From: CAZMRF01 sp964568735
GTDB lineage: Bacteria; Acidobacteriota; Polarisedimenticolia; JACPZX01
Length of the DNA stretch: 64,000 nucleotides
Assembly: GCA_964568735.1 (NCBI GenBank)
Contig: CAZMRF010000017.1
Coordinates: 15,049 to 79,048 of the forward strand
Direction: 5' to 3'
Of the stretch, positions 1 to 7,873 are shown one piece after another. The notes under the pieces were generated by a model. The model did no database searches. It had not been told where the DNA came from and worked only from the letters and a program-made list of their open reading frames with translations. A program made the translations under genes and the position numbers. Position 1 is the first letter of the stretch, and each line of letters opens with the position of its first letter.

Positions 1-1888
1 CGAGGATCTCGAGCGGAGGGTTCAGGAACCTCTGGCTCGCAAGCGCGAAGGCCGCAGCATGTTTCGCCATGCCTCCGTACTCGTCCATCCACGACTCGAC
101 GGCGCGGCGCCCGGCCCGCACCAGTAGATCATCATCCGCCAGGAGCCCCAACCTGAGAAGAGCCTCGGCCATGGCCATGTTCTCGGACATGTCGCGGTAG
201 GGCCAGGACATCAGGCCCGGAGCCTCCGGATCCGCGATCGTATCCGAGAAGCCGCCCGTGGTGACGTCCTTGAAGAGCTCCGCGGCCCTGACGGCCAGTC
301 CCTGCGCTTCGACGAGGCGGCGGCCGTCGCCCGTGTACTCGTAGGCGTCCACGAGGGCCCCGATGACGCGCGCCTGGTCCGAGAGGAAGCTCCAGGGCAC
401 CATCTGCAGGCGGTCCGGCTCGCAGACGTGGGCCATCAGCCCCTCCTGCAGCCGGCACCTGGCCATGAGGATATCGAGCGACTCCAGGGCCGGGCGCGCC
501 AGCTCCTTCTCCCCGAGCGCTCCGGCGGCCCGGAGAAAGGCCGAGATCAGCCGGCCGCTCGCATCGGAGAAGGTCCGCTTGTCGACGGGGGGAAGAGCGC
601 GGCTCTCCCTGGCGGTCTTCATCCTGGCGACGGCGCTCGCGAGGAGATCCTCCGCCCGCTCGCGAGGCATCCCCGTCCGCTGCGAGTAGAGGGTCGGGCC
701 TTCCTCCATGAAGATGATGTTGCGGCGGGGAGCGCTCTGGCTCATCTCGCCGACGGCGCCGATCTCGAAGGCGGCCACGGCCACCGGAAGCTCCTCGGGA
801 GTGAGGAGTTTCTCGAGCTCCTCCGCCGTCCAGGTGTAGTAGTCGCCGTTGCCTCCTCCCGGCGAGAAGGCGGCCATCGCGCCGACGAAGGAGTGGCTTG
901 CCGGGCTCCAGCCGTGGCGCTGCTCGTGCTCGATCACGCCCCTGGCGACGGTCAGGTAGGCCGGGTGCCGGGTCACCTGCCACGCCTCGATGTAGGCCTC
1001 CAGGGCGTCCGCGTTCGTGGATGGGAGCTTCTCGAAGGCGGTGTGGCGGAAGAGGGCGTCCTGGGCGTAGCGGAAGAAGCCGCCGCCCACGCGATCGTGG
1101 ATGCCGCCGCGGGTCAGCACGACGAGGTGGCCGAGAGCCATGTCGAGGACCTTGCGATCGGATTTCAACCCCCAGTAATAGAAGCCCAGCTTCGCGAGCG
1201 CGAAATCAGGATGATGCTCGCCGGGAGTCGCCTGCTCGGGAGGCGTACCGTACCTGTCGAGGAGGGCGCCCACGACGACCTCGAGCGCCTGGGGGGCAAG
1301 CTCCCCGCGCTCCGCGTTGCGCTGCTGCAGCACCCTCGCATCGGTCGCCTCCGAGAGCGCCTCGACCTGCGCGCGATGGGCGGAGTAGTAGTCGGCGAGC
1401 TGGGAGAGGTAGGCGACGAGCTCCTCCGGCGTGAAGAAGGTTCCGCCCGCCCGCTTGATCGTGTGGCCATCCGGCTCCGGGAAGTAGAGCGGGTGCCCCG
1501 AGGGAATGAGCACGGACGTGGAGGGCCAGGCTCCCATCCCGTACCGGAAGAAGATGTCCGGCCGCTCCTCGGTGTCCACACGGATCGCCACGAATCGATC
1601 GCGAAGCAGCTGCTGCACGCGCGGATCGCCGTAGGTCACCTCGGCCATCACGTGGTCGTGGTACTCCCAGGGGGCCGAGACGTACAGGAGGATGGGCCGC
1701 CCCGACTCCCGCGCGACGGAGAAGGCCTCGGGACTGAAGGGCACCCAGGGAACGCCGGGCGCCTCGATCGCCACGGCATCACTCCGGATGACGGGGGCCT
1801 TGCTCCCGGCCGGCGTCCCGTTCGGATCGATCGCCTGCGCGATCAGCGCGGGAGCGAGCAAGGCAAGGGCCGCCGCTTGGAACAGCAT
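1..1888 (-). CDS. DUF255 thioredoxin-fold protein (YyaL/SPATA20-like), 3' end outside window
   Basis: The reading frame stays open to the left edge, giving about 629 codons. The start ATG is at 1888, with GGAGGAG 5-11 nt upstream. The N-terminus looks like a signal peptide (MLFQAAALALLAPALIAQA). It is followed by a DUF255 thioredoxin-like domain with the family landmark VDTEERPDI, then a long alpha-helical part resembling the (alpha/alpha)6 barrel of YyaL/SPATA20 proteins. Family members normally carry CHWCHVM at the redox site. Here the matching stretch reads WEYHDHVM, so both cysteines are gone and thiol-disulfide chemistry is unlikely. The signal peptide is also unusual for a family that is mostly cytoplasmic. 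Family assignment is firm; the biological role is unknown. The gene is divergent from the diguanylate cyclase. Confidence 0.85.
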   Translation of the reverse strand, partial: MLFQAAALALLAPALIAQAIDPNGTPAGSKAPVIRSDAVAIEAPGVPWVPFSPEAFSVARESGRPILLYVSAPWEYHDHVMAEVTYGDPRVQQLLRDRFVAIRVDTEERPDIFFRYGMGAWPSTSVLIPSGHPLYFPEPDGHTIKRAGGTFFTPEELVAYLSQLADYYSAHRAQVEALSEATDARVLQQRNAERGELAPQALEVVVGALLDRYGTPPEQATPGEHHPDFALAKLGFYYWGLKSDRKVLDMALGHLVVLTRGGIHDRVGGGFFRYAQDALFRHTAFEKLPSTNADALEAYIEAWQVTRHPAYLTVARGVIEHEQRHGWSPASHSFVGAMAAFSPGGGNGDYYTWTAEELEKLLTPEELPVAVAAFEIGAVGEMSQSAPRRNIIFMEEGPTLYSQRTGMPRERAEDLLASAVARMKTARESRALPPVDKRTFSDASGRLISAFLRAAGALGEKELARPALESLDILMARCRLQEGLMAHVCEPDRLQMVPWSFLSDQARVIGALVDAYEYTGDGRRLVEAQGLAVRAAELFKDVTTGGFSDTIADPEAPGLMSWPYRDMSENMAMAEALLRLGLLADDDLLVRAGRRAVESWMDEYGGMAKHAAAFALASQRFLNPPLEIL

Positions 1889-2096
1889 GGAGACTCCTCC
1901 GGAAATCGTGGAGCGGGAGGGGATTCTAGCCCCTGGGCCGGGGACTTGCCCCTGGAGAGGGGACAGGCCGCCGCGAGGGGGGATATATTGTGCGCGCCCG
2001 CCCCCCGGAAGCGGCGACCCGACCCCGCTGCGGGGACGGGCCCATCCCCACGGGTTTCCACCAGGAGATCACCGTCGGGCCCACGGACGAGCGCGC

Positions 2097-3833
2097 ATGG
2101 AACCAGCCCGCCGACCCGCCTTCGCCGTCTACTCGCTCGTCATGGGCCTGGCCGCCTACTCGGGGCTGGCCTATCTCCTGATCCGGCGGCTGGACTCCCT
2201 GACGGGCTACTGGGTCGAGATCGCCGTCTTCACCGTCCTGGCGGCCCTCTCCTGGCGCTTCTCGTTCTCGATCTTCCCCAAGACGAGCGTCTCGCTGGAC
2301 ATGGCCTATGTCCTGACCGCCCTCCTCGTTCTCCCCTCCCCCTCCGCGGCGATCATCGGGGCCGGAACGGCGGTGCTGGGCAGCTTTCTCAGGAGCCGGG
2401 AGGAGGCAACGCTTCTCGGCAACGTCACCGTGGTCATGATCAACAGCGCCATCCTCGTCACCATGACGATCGCGGGCGAGACTCTCGTGCGGTTCCAGGG
2501 GCTCGGCTCTCTCGCACCGGGGGGTCTCTCGCCGGCGCTGCTCGGGGCGCTGCTCCTGCTCTTCGTCCTCCTGAACGGCATCAACCTGAGCCTCATGTCC
2601 GCCTCGGTCGGCATCCGCGGCGAGGCGATCCTCCCCTACATCCGCCACTACGGCTACATCTTCGTGATGGAGCTGCTCTACACCGTGCCGCTCGCCGCGG
2701 TCATGGTCCTTCTGTATGTCCATGGCGGCTTCGCCGCCTTCCTCCTCCTGGGAGCGACCACGCTCTTCGCCAGCGTCCTGCTCAAGAACCTGAACCTGGC
2801 TCAGGAGGAGCTGAGGCGCAGCAACGAGGAGCTCTCCCTGAGGGCGCGCCAGCTCGAGGCGCTCAACAGCATCGGCCGGGAGATCACCGCCAACCTGGAT
2901 CTCGACGGCGTCTTCGAGACCATCCACACCCAGTGCGCCCGCCTCGTGGACGCGACCTCCTTCACGATCTGCCTCTACAACCGGGAGCGGGCCGAGATCC
3001 ACTACGCCTACCTCGTCCGCGACGGGAGGCGCCGCGCCGCGCGCACGGAGCCGCTGGCGAGGGATGCCGTCTCCTGGGTGATCAAGAGCGGCCGCCCGGT
3101 GAGCGTCAAGGATACGCTGGCCCGTGAAGAGGAGCTGCCCCTGGAGCTGTCGGACCACGAGTCCGGGCTGCGATCCCTCCTGGCGATCCCCCTCGTGAGG
3201 CTGGACAACGAGGTGACGGGGGTGCTCTCCGTGGCCAGCCCCCGGCCCGACGCCTACACCGCCCGGCACCAGGAGACGCTCGTCGCGATCGGGCAGACCG
3301 CCGCCATCGCCATCGAGAACGCGCGCTACTACGAGATGGCCACCGTCGACCAGCTCACGAAGCTCTATCTCAAGGACTATTTCCACTTGAGGATCGAGGA
3401 GGAGATGAACCGGGCGCGGCGCTACGGCCACGCCTTCTCGGTCCTCATGATGGACATCGACTCCTTCAAAGAGCTCAACGACGCCCACGGGCATCTTGCG
3501 GGCGATCGTTTTCTCAGGTCGGTCGGAGAGGTGATCAAGGGCAGCCTCCGATCCCACGACATCCCCTGCCGCTACGGCGGCGAGGAGTTCGCGGTCCTGC
3601 TGCCCGAGACCGAGCCCGCCGAGGCCATCGTGATCGCGGAGCGCATCCGGCGCACCGTCGCGGAGACGCGCATCCGAGAGGGCCGGAAGATGATCGGCAC
3701 GACGATCAGCATCGGCATCTCGTCCTATCCCCGCTCCGCCCGCCGCTCGGCCTCGGACCTCCTGCGCAAGGCCGACGGAGCCCTCTACCAGGCCAAGCGC
3801 GAAGGCAAGGACAAGGTCATCGCGGCGGCCTGA
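2097..3833 (+). CDS. Membrane GAF-GGDEF diguanylate cyclase
   Basis: A 578-residue protein that should make c-di-GMP from two GTP. The first about 230 residues hold several hydrophobic membrane helices (MASE-like sensor region, subtype not recognised). A short coiled coil follows (QEELRRSNEELSLRARQLEA), then a GAF domain starting near ALNSIGREITANLDLD, then a C-terminal GGDEF domain. The active site is RYGGEEFAVLLPE. RSHD lies exactly five residues before GGEEF, which is a canonical inhibitory I-site, so product feedback inhibition is expected. The Mg/GTP-binding region DIDSFKELNDAHGHLAGD is intact. The frame opens further upstream (1692), but the extra residues are low-complexity and the ATG at 2097 directly precedes the first membrane segment. 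The gene stands alone, so its c-di-GMP target is not apparent. Confidence 0.93.
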   Translation: MEPARRPAFAVYSLVMGLAAYSGLAYLLIRRLDSLTGYWVEIAVFTVLAALSWRFSFSIFPKTSVSLDMAYVLTALLVLPSPSAAIIGAGTAVLGSFLRSREEATLLGNVTVVMINSAILVTMTIAGETLVRFQGLGSLAPGGLSPALLGALLLLFVLLNGINLSLMSASVGIRGEAILPYIRHYGYIFVMELLYTVPLAAVMVLLYVHGGFAAFLLLGATTLFASVLLKNLNLAQEELRRSNEELSLRARQLEALNSIGREITANLDLDGVFETIHTQCARLVDATSFTICLYNRERAEIHYAYLVRDGRRRAARTEPLARDAVSWVIKSGRPVSVKDTLAREEELPLELSDHESGLRSLLAIPLVRLDNEVTGVLSVASPRPDAYTARHQETLVAIGQTAAIAIENARYYEMATVDQLTKLYLKDYFHLRIEEEMNRARRYGHAFSVLMMDIDSFKELNDAHGHLAGDRFLRSVGEVIKGSLRSHDIPCRYGGEEFAVLLPETEPAEAIVIAERIRRTVAETRIREGRKMIGTTISIGISSYPRSARRSASDLLRKADGALYQAKREGKDKVIAAA

Positions 3834-3947
3834 GGACCCCGCGCGGCCCAGAAGCCGGCCTGAACCTTCGTGGTCCCCAGAAACCTGTCCTGGATCCTGT
3901 CGGCCCGACGATCATGGTGAGCGGTCGGCTCCACGGGGTCGGTCCGC

Positions 3948-4859
3948 TCAACCATGCCGTTCGACAGCGCCGTGCGCCGGTACGGCTTTTCGATAGACCA
4001 GGTCGGCGGCGACGATATCCTCCACCGCGACGCCTACGGACTTGAAGAGAGTGATTTCGTCCTCGGACGTCCGGCCGGGTTGTGTCCCCGCCACCACCTC
4101 GCCGATCTCGGCGAAGATCTGGCCGGCTGCGATGACGTCTCCGGACTCATGCATCGCCGCTTCCCGTGACTCGACGTAGATCCGGCCCTTGCTCAACGTT
4201 TCATCATCCAGCTCCCGCCACGTCGGTCGGGCGGCGCCAACTGCGTTGATGTGTGTTCCCGGCGAGAGCCACCTTCCCAACAGCACGGGTGTCATCGAAG
4301 TCGTCGCCACCACGATGACGTCGGCGCCAGACACGGCCTCCGCCGCCGAGGATGCGGCCCGGATCCCGAACCGCTCGGCGAAGGCCAGGGCATTGCGCGG
4401 GCTCCACACTCGCACTTCACGGAACTCGCGGACGAGCCGGAGCGCCTCCAGGTGGCTGCGCGCCTGCACCCCCGAGCCAAGAATGGCAAGCACCGACGTC
4501 GCCGGCCGAGCAAGCAGCATGGTTGCGACCGCCGATACCGCAGCCGTGCGCATCTCCGTGATGAGGCGCCCGTCGATTGTGGCAAGAGGTTCTCCCGTCT
4601 CCGAGCGGAACAGAAGGATTACTGCATGATGTGTGTGCACGCCCTGATTCTTCGGGTAGAAGGTGACGAGCTTGGCGCCGAGAGCTCCACTGTAGGCAGG
4701 CATGATGCCAAAGAAGCCCTGGTGCTCGGCGACAGGCACGATGACGCGCATCGGCTGCACCACCTTGCCGCTTGAGAGGTCGGCCAGCGCGCCGGCCATG
4801 GCGGGGATCAGGTCCTTCATGTGCAGCAGATCGCGGACGGTATCCTCGTCGAGCACCAT
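3948..4859 (-). CDS. Ornithine cyclodeaminase / mu-crystallin family protein
   Basis: This 303-residue protein has family-typical length. It has the Rossmann nucleotide-binding motif LAILGSGVQARSHLEAL (about residues 123-139) and the upstream GRLITEMRTAAVSAVA segment that contributes substrate-binding residues in ornithine cyclodeaminase. Members of the family deaminate ornithine to proline, reduce ketimines or act as alanine/lysine dehydrogenases with NAD(P)H, so the exact substrate cannot be read from sequence. The start ATG at 4859 has GGAGGGGG just upstream. The stop lies 114 bp from the convergent diguanylate cyclase. MazEF is upstream on the same strand, so this may be a small accessory segment. 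Confidence 0.9.
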   Translation of the reverse strand: MVLDEDTVRDLLHMKDLIPAMAGALADLSSGKVVQPMRVIVPVAEHQGFFGIMPAYSGALGAKLVTFYPKNQGVHTHHAVILLFRSETGEPLATIDGRLITEMRTAAVSAVATMLLARPATSVLAILGSGVQARSHLEALRLVREFREVRVWSPRNALAFAERFGIRAASSAAEAVSGADVIVVATTSMTPVLLGRWLSPGTHINAVGAARPTWRELDDETLSKGRIYVESREAAMHESGDVIAAGQIFAEIGEVVAGTQPGRTSEDEITLFKSVGVAVEDIVAADLVYRKAVPAHGAVERHG

Positions 4860-4914
4860 CTCAGCCCCCTCCTCATTCCGCCCGAAGCCACATAGAGAAT
4901 CCCTCGAAGCTGGC

Positions 4915-5259
4915 CTATTCGGGATCGACCAGAGCGAGGATCTTCGCTGTCGTCTCCTCGAGCACTTCGTCGGGGGCGGCGCAGATTCGTCTCGCCTTCC
5001 TCGCTCTCCAGTCCAGACTCTTGAGCTGGTCCGAGAGAACCGCCCCCTTGAGATCCAGCGTCGCGGGCAGGGCGACCTCGAAGGGATATCCCTTGACCTT
5101 CGACGTGATCGGACAGAAGAGGGCGAGCCCTACGCGGCGGTTGTAGCTCTTCGGGGAGATCACGAGCGCGGGACGATGTCCGGCCTGCTCATGGCCCGCC
5201 CGCGGGTCGAACTGGAGCCACACGAGGTCGCCTCGATCCGGAACGTAGGCGGAGGCCAC
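4915..5259 (-). CDS. mazF: MazF/PemK-type mRNA interferase toxin
   Basis: A 114-residue protein of the PemK/MazF endoribonuclease toxin fold. The N-terminal landmarks RGDLVWLQFDPRAGHEQAGHRPALVIS include the conserved G-x-H-RPALV signature. The C-terminal half carries ITSKVKGYPFEV and a GAVLSDQLKSLDW segment matching the family's conserved D-Q-x-k-s-x-D-w. MazF cleaves single-stranded mRNA at short motifs and is held inactive by MazE. The start is GTG at 5259, inside a TAGTG junction with the mazE stop codon, so the two are translationally coupled. Length is typical and no catalytic residue is obviously missing. Confidence 0.93.
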   Translation of the reverse strand: MASAYVPDRGDLVWLQFDPRAGHEQAGHRPALVISPKSYNRRVGLALFCPITSKVKGYPFEVALPATLDLKGAVLSDQLKSLDWRARKARRICAAPDEVLEETTAKILALVDPE

Positions 5260-5501
5260 TACCAGGATTCCCGACCCACGCGCTCCCCCGTCCGTATCTC
5301 GCGGTGGCGATTCCTCGTGCTGATCTTCCGGACAAGATCGGCCAGCCGGTACTTTTTCCGAGTGATGGGCCTGACGACCAGCCCGCCGTCGACGACGGAG
5401 AGGTCAACGGGAGTGCCCGGTCCGACCTCGGCTTCCTCCGCGAAAGACTTCGGAATGCGGAGACCGAGGCTGTTGCCCCATTTCTGGATCTTCGTGACCA
5501 T
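5259..5501 (-). CDS. mazE: MazE-type antitoxin, AbrB/SpoVT fold
   Basis: An 80-residue antitoxin. The N-terminal swapped-hairpin DNA-binding motif is KIQKWGNSLGLRIPKSFAEE, the classic MazE/AbrB signature. The C-terminus is basic and polar (TRNRHREIRTGERVGRESW) and would wrap the toxin. I start it at ATG 5501 because AGGAGG lies 7 nt upstream; a GTG three bases earlier is the alternative. It is the first gene of the mazEF pair and is preceded by a well-formed promoter that overlaps a short inverted repeat, as expected for an autoregulated module. Confidence 0.93.
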   Translation of the reverse strand: MVTKIQKWGNSLGLRIPKSFAEEAEVGPGTPVDLSVVDGGLVVRPITRKKYRLADLVRKISTRNRHREIRTGERVGRESW

Positions 5502-5525
5502 CACAACCTCCTGGGATACACATTG

Positions 5526-5554
5526 AGTATACGAAGGATCCGCGAGATGCGCAA
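5526..5554 (-). promoter_or_regulatory. Sigma70-type promoter of mazEF
   Basis: On the minus strand TTGCGC (5554-5549) and TATACT (5531-5526) are separated by exactly 17 bp. An inverted repeat ATAC-N7-GTAT (5516-5530 on the plus strand) overlaps the -10 box and would suit binding by the MazE/MazF complex. Prediction from sequence only. Confidence 0.6.
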
Positions 5555-5586
5555 CCCATCCCGCTGCGCTGCACTCGCCGACGGGG

Positions 5587-6165
5587 TCAGGCGGGGTGGT
5601 CGATGAGGACGGTGAGGATGGAGGAGCCCATCCGGATCTCGTCGCCGTCGTTGAGCTTGCAGTGATCGATGAGGTGGCCGTTGTGGTAGGTGCCGTTCGT
5701 CGATGAGAGATCCTTGAGGATGATCGTCTCTCCGTCGTAGACCTCGAGGACGGCGTGCCTCCGCGAGACCAGCGGATCCTCCACGCTGATGTCCCCCGCC
5801 TCCCGGCCGAGGAAGCAGCGGCTCCGGTTCACGGCGACGCTCCGGCCCCGCTCGGGGCCATCGACGAACTCGAGCGTGAGCGCCACGCCCGGGGGGAGCC
5901 CTTCCGATTCCGACGGTGTGGCCATCTCGTGCAGCAGGGCCACCGGCCTCGCACCCCGGGGAGCCACCCGCTGCAGACTGACGGTCTGCAGGCCCGAGTC
6001 CTCGAGGTCGGGGGCGCCCACGAGACTCTCCTCCTCGTCGAGCAGGGCGAGGCTGCGCTCGCAGCTCAGGCAGCGATAAACCATCCTTCCCGCCTTGCGG
6101 CTGGCCCCCTCGCGGAAGCGGACTCCGCCTCCGCAGAAGGGACAGGTGAGGGTGGCTTCGCTCAC
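5587..6165 (-). CDS. Zinc-ribbon FHA-domain protein
   Basis: A 192-residue protein. An N-terminal zinc ribbon with two CxxC pairs (TCPFCGGG and YRCLSCE) is followed by a linker. A forkhead-associated domain lies at about residues 95-192, with the phosphothreonine-binding landmarks FLGREAGDISVEDPLVSRRH, DLSSTNGTYHNG and LNDGDEIRMG. FHA domains bind phosphothreonine partners of Ser/Thr kinases. The start is GTG at 6165, overlapping the epimerase stop as GTGA. It is the last gene of an acyl-CoA dehydrogenase/meaB/mce operon, an unusual place for a phospho-signalling adaptor. No Ser/Thr kinase gene is visible in the window. Confidence 0.9.
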   Translation of the reverse strand: MSEATLTCPFCGGGVRFREGASRKAGRMVYRCLSCERSLALLDEEESLVGAPDLEDSGLQTVSLQRVAPRGARPVALLHEMATPSESEGLPPGVALTLEFVDGPERGRSVAVNRSRCFLGREAGDISVEDPLVSRRHAVLEVYDGETIILKDLSSTNGTYHNGHLIDHCKLNDGDEIRMGSSILTVLIDHPA

Positions 6166-6881
6166 GAGTCGAGGAACTCCGCGAAGGGCTTGCCCACGCG
6201 CGACAGGAACTGATCCTGGAGCGACGGCGCGGTCTCGGTCCCCAGATCCAGCATCACCTTCTCGACGCGCCGGAGCGGGTAGTAGACCACGGAGATGTCT
6301 CTAGGTCCCATCTCGCCGCCGGCTGCGCCCCTGAGCAGATCGTCGAAGGATCGGAGGTCCACCCCCTGGTGGGCCATCCCCGAGCCATCCATCGAGAGGA
6401 TCCTGCCCCAGACCTTGGAGGGAGGATCGAGGAGGTAGATCACCGCGACGGACCCGGGCCCCACGGTGGGTGCCCTCCCCTCCCGGCGCGCCCCTTCGCG
6501 GATCTCGACGAGGACGCCGTGCGCCGACTTCGGATGAACGAAGGCGACGCGGCTTCCCTCGGCCCCGCTGCGGATCTCGGGGTCGATCAGAGTCGCACCG
6601 GCGGACTTGAGCCTCCGGACGGCATCCTCGATGCTCTCGACCTCGAAGCAGATGTGGTGGATCCCCTCCCCGCGCCTGTCGAGGTGGCGGGCGATGGGCG
6701 AGCTGTCGTCGAGGGGCTCCAGCAGCTCAACGCGCGGCCCGCCGGCGGGGAGGAAGGCCACCCGCACCCCCTCCGAAGCCACGTCCTCCAGCCCCGTCAC
6801 CTTCATGCCGAGCGCATCTTCGTAGAAGCGGACGGCGTCGCGGAGCGATCGGACCGCGAGCCCCAGGTGATCGATCTTCAC
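6162..6881 (-). CDS. mce: Methylmalonyl-CoA epimerase with extra C-terminal domain
   Basis: The first about 130 of 239 residues are a VOC-fold methylmalonyl-CoA epimerase. The metal-site landmarks are IDHLGLAV (His), GIHHICFEV (His) and GVLVEI (Glu), and VELLEP matches the family. It interconverts (R)- and (S)-methylmalonyl-CoA between propionyl-CoA carboxylase and the B12-dependent mutase. Family members are usually about 130-150 residues. Here about 100 further residues follow, including VAVIYLLDPPSKVWGRILSM and ISVVYYPLRRVEKVMLDLG, which look like a small beta-rich domain that I cannot name with confidence. The start is GTG at 6881 (GGAGGAG just upstream), overlapping the meaB stop by GTGA. 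Confidence 0.88.
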   Translation of the reverse strand: MKIDHLGLAVRSLRDAVRFYEDALGMKVTGLEDVASEGVRVAFLPAGGPRVELLEPLDDSSPIARHLDRRGEGIHHICFEVESIEDAVRRLKSAGATLIDPEIRSGAEGSRVAFVHPKSAHGVLVEIREGARREGRAPTVGPGSVAVIYLLDPPSKVWGRILSMDGSGMAHQGVDLRSFDDLLRGAAGGEMGPRDISVVYYPLRRVEKVMLDLGTETAPSLQDQFLSRVGKPFAEFLDS

Positions 6882-7873
6882 GGACGCTCTCCTCCGTGGC
6901 GCTCCCTCTCGATGCGGGCGAAGGTCATCAGGATAGCCTCGGCGGCCTCGTAGGGGTCGAGCTGTCGGTGGAAGACCTGCTCCTGGGCCTTCTCGAGGGC
7001 GCTGTCGCCGGCCGCCTCGCGCGAGGCCCACTGGTAGATGCGCTCCCGCACGACGTCGAGGAGGCGCCAGCGGCTGCGCTCCCGCCGCCTCCTTTCCGAT
7101 TCGCCCGATCCCTCCGATCCGCGGCGATGCTCCTCCACCGCGGCGACCACCTCCGGGACTCCCTCGCCCGTGGTCGCCACGGTCCTCACGATGGGCGGGC
7201 GCCGGAGCTCCCCTCCGTCACCCTCTCCGAACGAGAGCATCGTGGCGATCTCCGCCTCCAGCCGGTCGACTCCTTCACGGTCGGACTTGTTCAGGACGAA
7301 GATGTCCGCGATCTCGAGGAGGCCCGCCTTGATGGCCTGGATGTCGTCGCCGAGGCCCGGCACGAGGACGACGAGGACCGTGTCGGCCGCACGAACGACC
7401 TCGACCTCGTCCTGCCCGACGCCGACCGTCTCGAGGAGGATCCTCCCGAAGCCGGCCGCATCGAGGACGTCCGCGGCGTCCGATGCGGCCCTGGCCAGCC
7501 CGCCGAAATGGCCCCGGGTCGCCATGGAGCGGATGAAGACTCCGGGATCCGAGGTGTGTCTCTGCATCCGGATCCGATCCCCGAGGATGGCGCCTCCCGA
7601 GAAGGCGCTCGTGGGATCCACGGCGAGGATTCCCACCTTCTCCCCCGCAGCCCGGGAGGCCGAGGCGAGGGCATCCACGAGCGTGCTCTTCCCCGCGCCC
7701 GGCGGCCCCGTCACTCCGACGATCCAGGAGCTGCCCGAGCGGGGGTGGATCTCCCGCATGATCCGCCGGGCCTCGTCGCCCTGGTCCTCCAGGCGCGAGA
7801 TCGCCAGCGCCACGGATCGGACGCGACCGGCGAGGACCCCCTCGACGATCCCCGGCGCCCCACCTGGGCTCAC
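6878..7873 (-). CDS. meaB: MeaB/ArgK-family GTPase, methylmalonyl-CoA mutase chaperone
   Basis: A 331-residue G3E-family GTPase. It has the P-loop GVTGPPGAGKST, the region AVDPTSAFSGGAILGDRIRM typical of MeaB/ArgK, a DTVLVVLVPGLGDDIQAIKAG segment and the base-recognition motif NKSD. MeaB proteins guard adenosylcobalamin loading and protect methylmalonyl-CoA mutase from inactivation. The mutase itself is not in this window. The GTG start at 7873 overlaps the acyl-CoA dehydrogenase stop codon (GTGA), and the stop overlaps the mce start in the same way. Confidence 0.93.
   Translation of the reverse strand: MSPGGAPGIVEGVLAGRVRSVALAISRLEDQGDEARRIMREIHPRSGSSWIVGVTGPPGAGKSTLVDALASASRAAGEKVGILAVDPTSAFSGGAILGDRIRMQRHTSDPGVFIRSMATRGHFGGLARAASDAADVLDAAGFGRILLETVGVGQDEVEVVRAADTVLVVLVPGLGDDIQAIKAGLLEIADIFVLNKSDREGVDRLEAEIATMLSFGEGDGGELRRPPIVRTVATTGEGVPEVVAAVEEHRRGSEGSGESERRRRERSRWRLLDVVRERIYQWASREAAGDSALEKAQEQVFHRQLDPYEAAEAILMTFARIERERHGGERP

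Noticed and set aside
1985..1990. A -10 box (TATATT) for the diguanylate cyclase
   Set aside because: No acceptable -35 box at 16-18 bp; too weak to list.
428..3127. A 899-codon open frame on the plus strand
   Set aside because: It is antisense to the DUF255 gene and out of frame with the diguanylate cyclase; composition is that of a GC-rich shadow frame with no domain.
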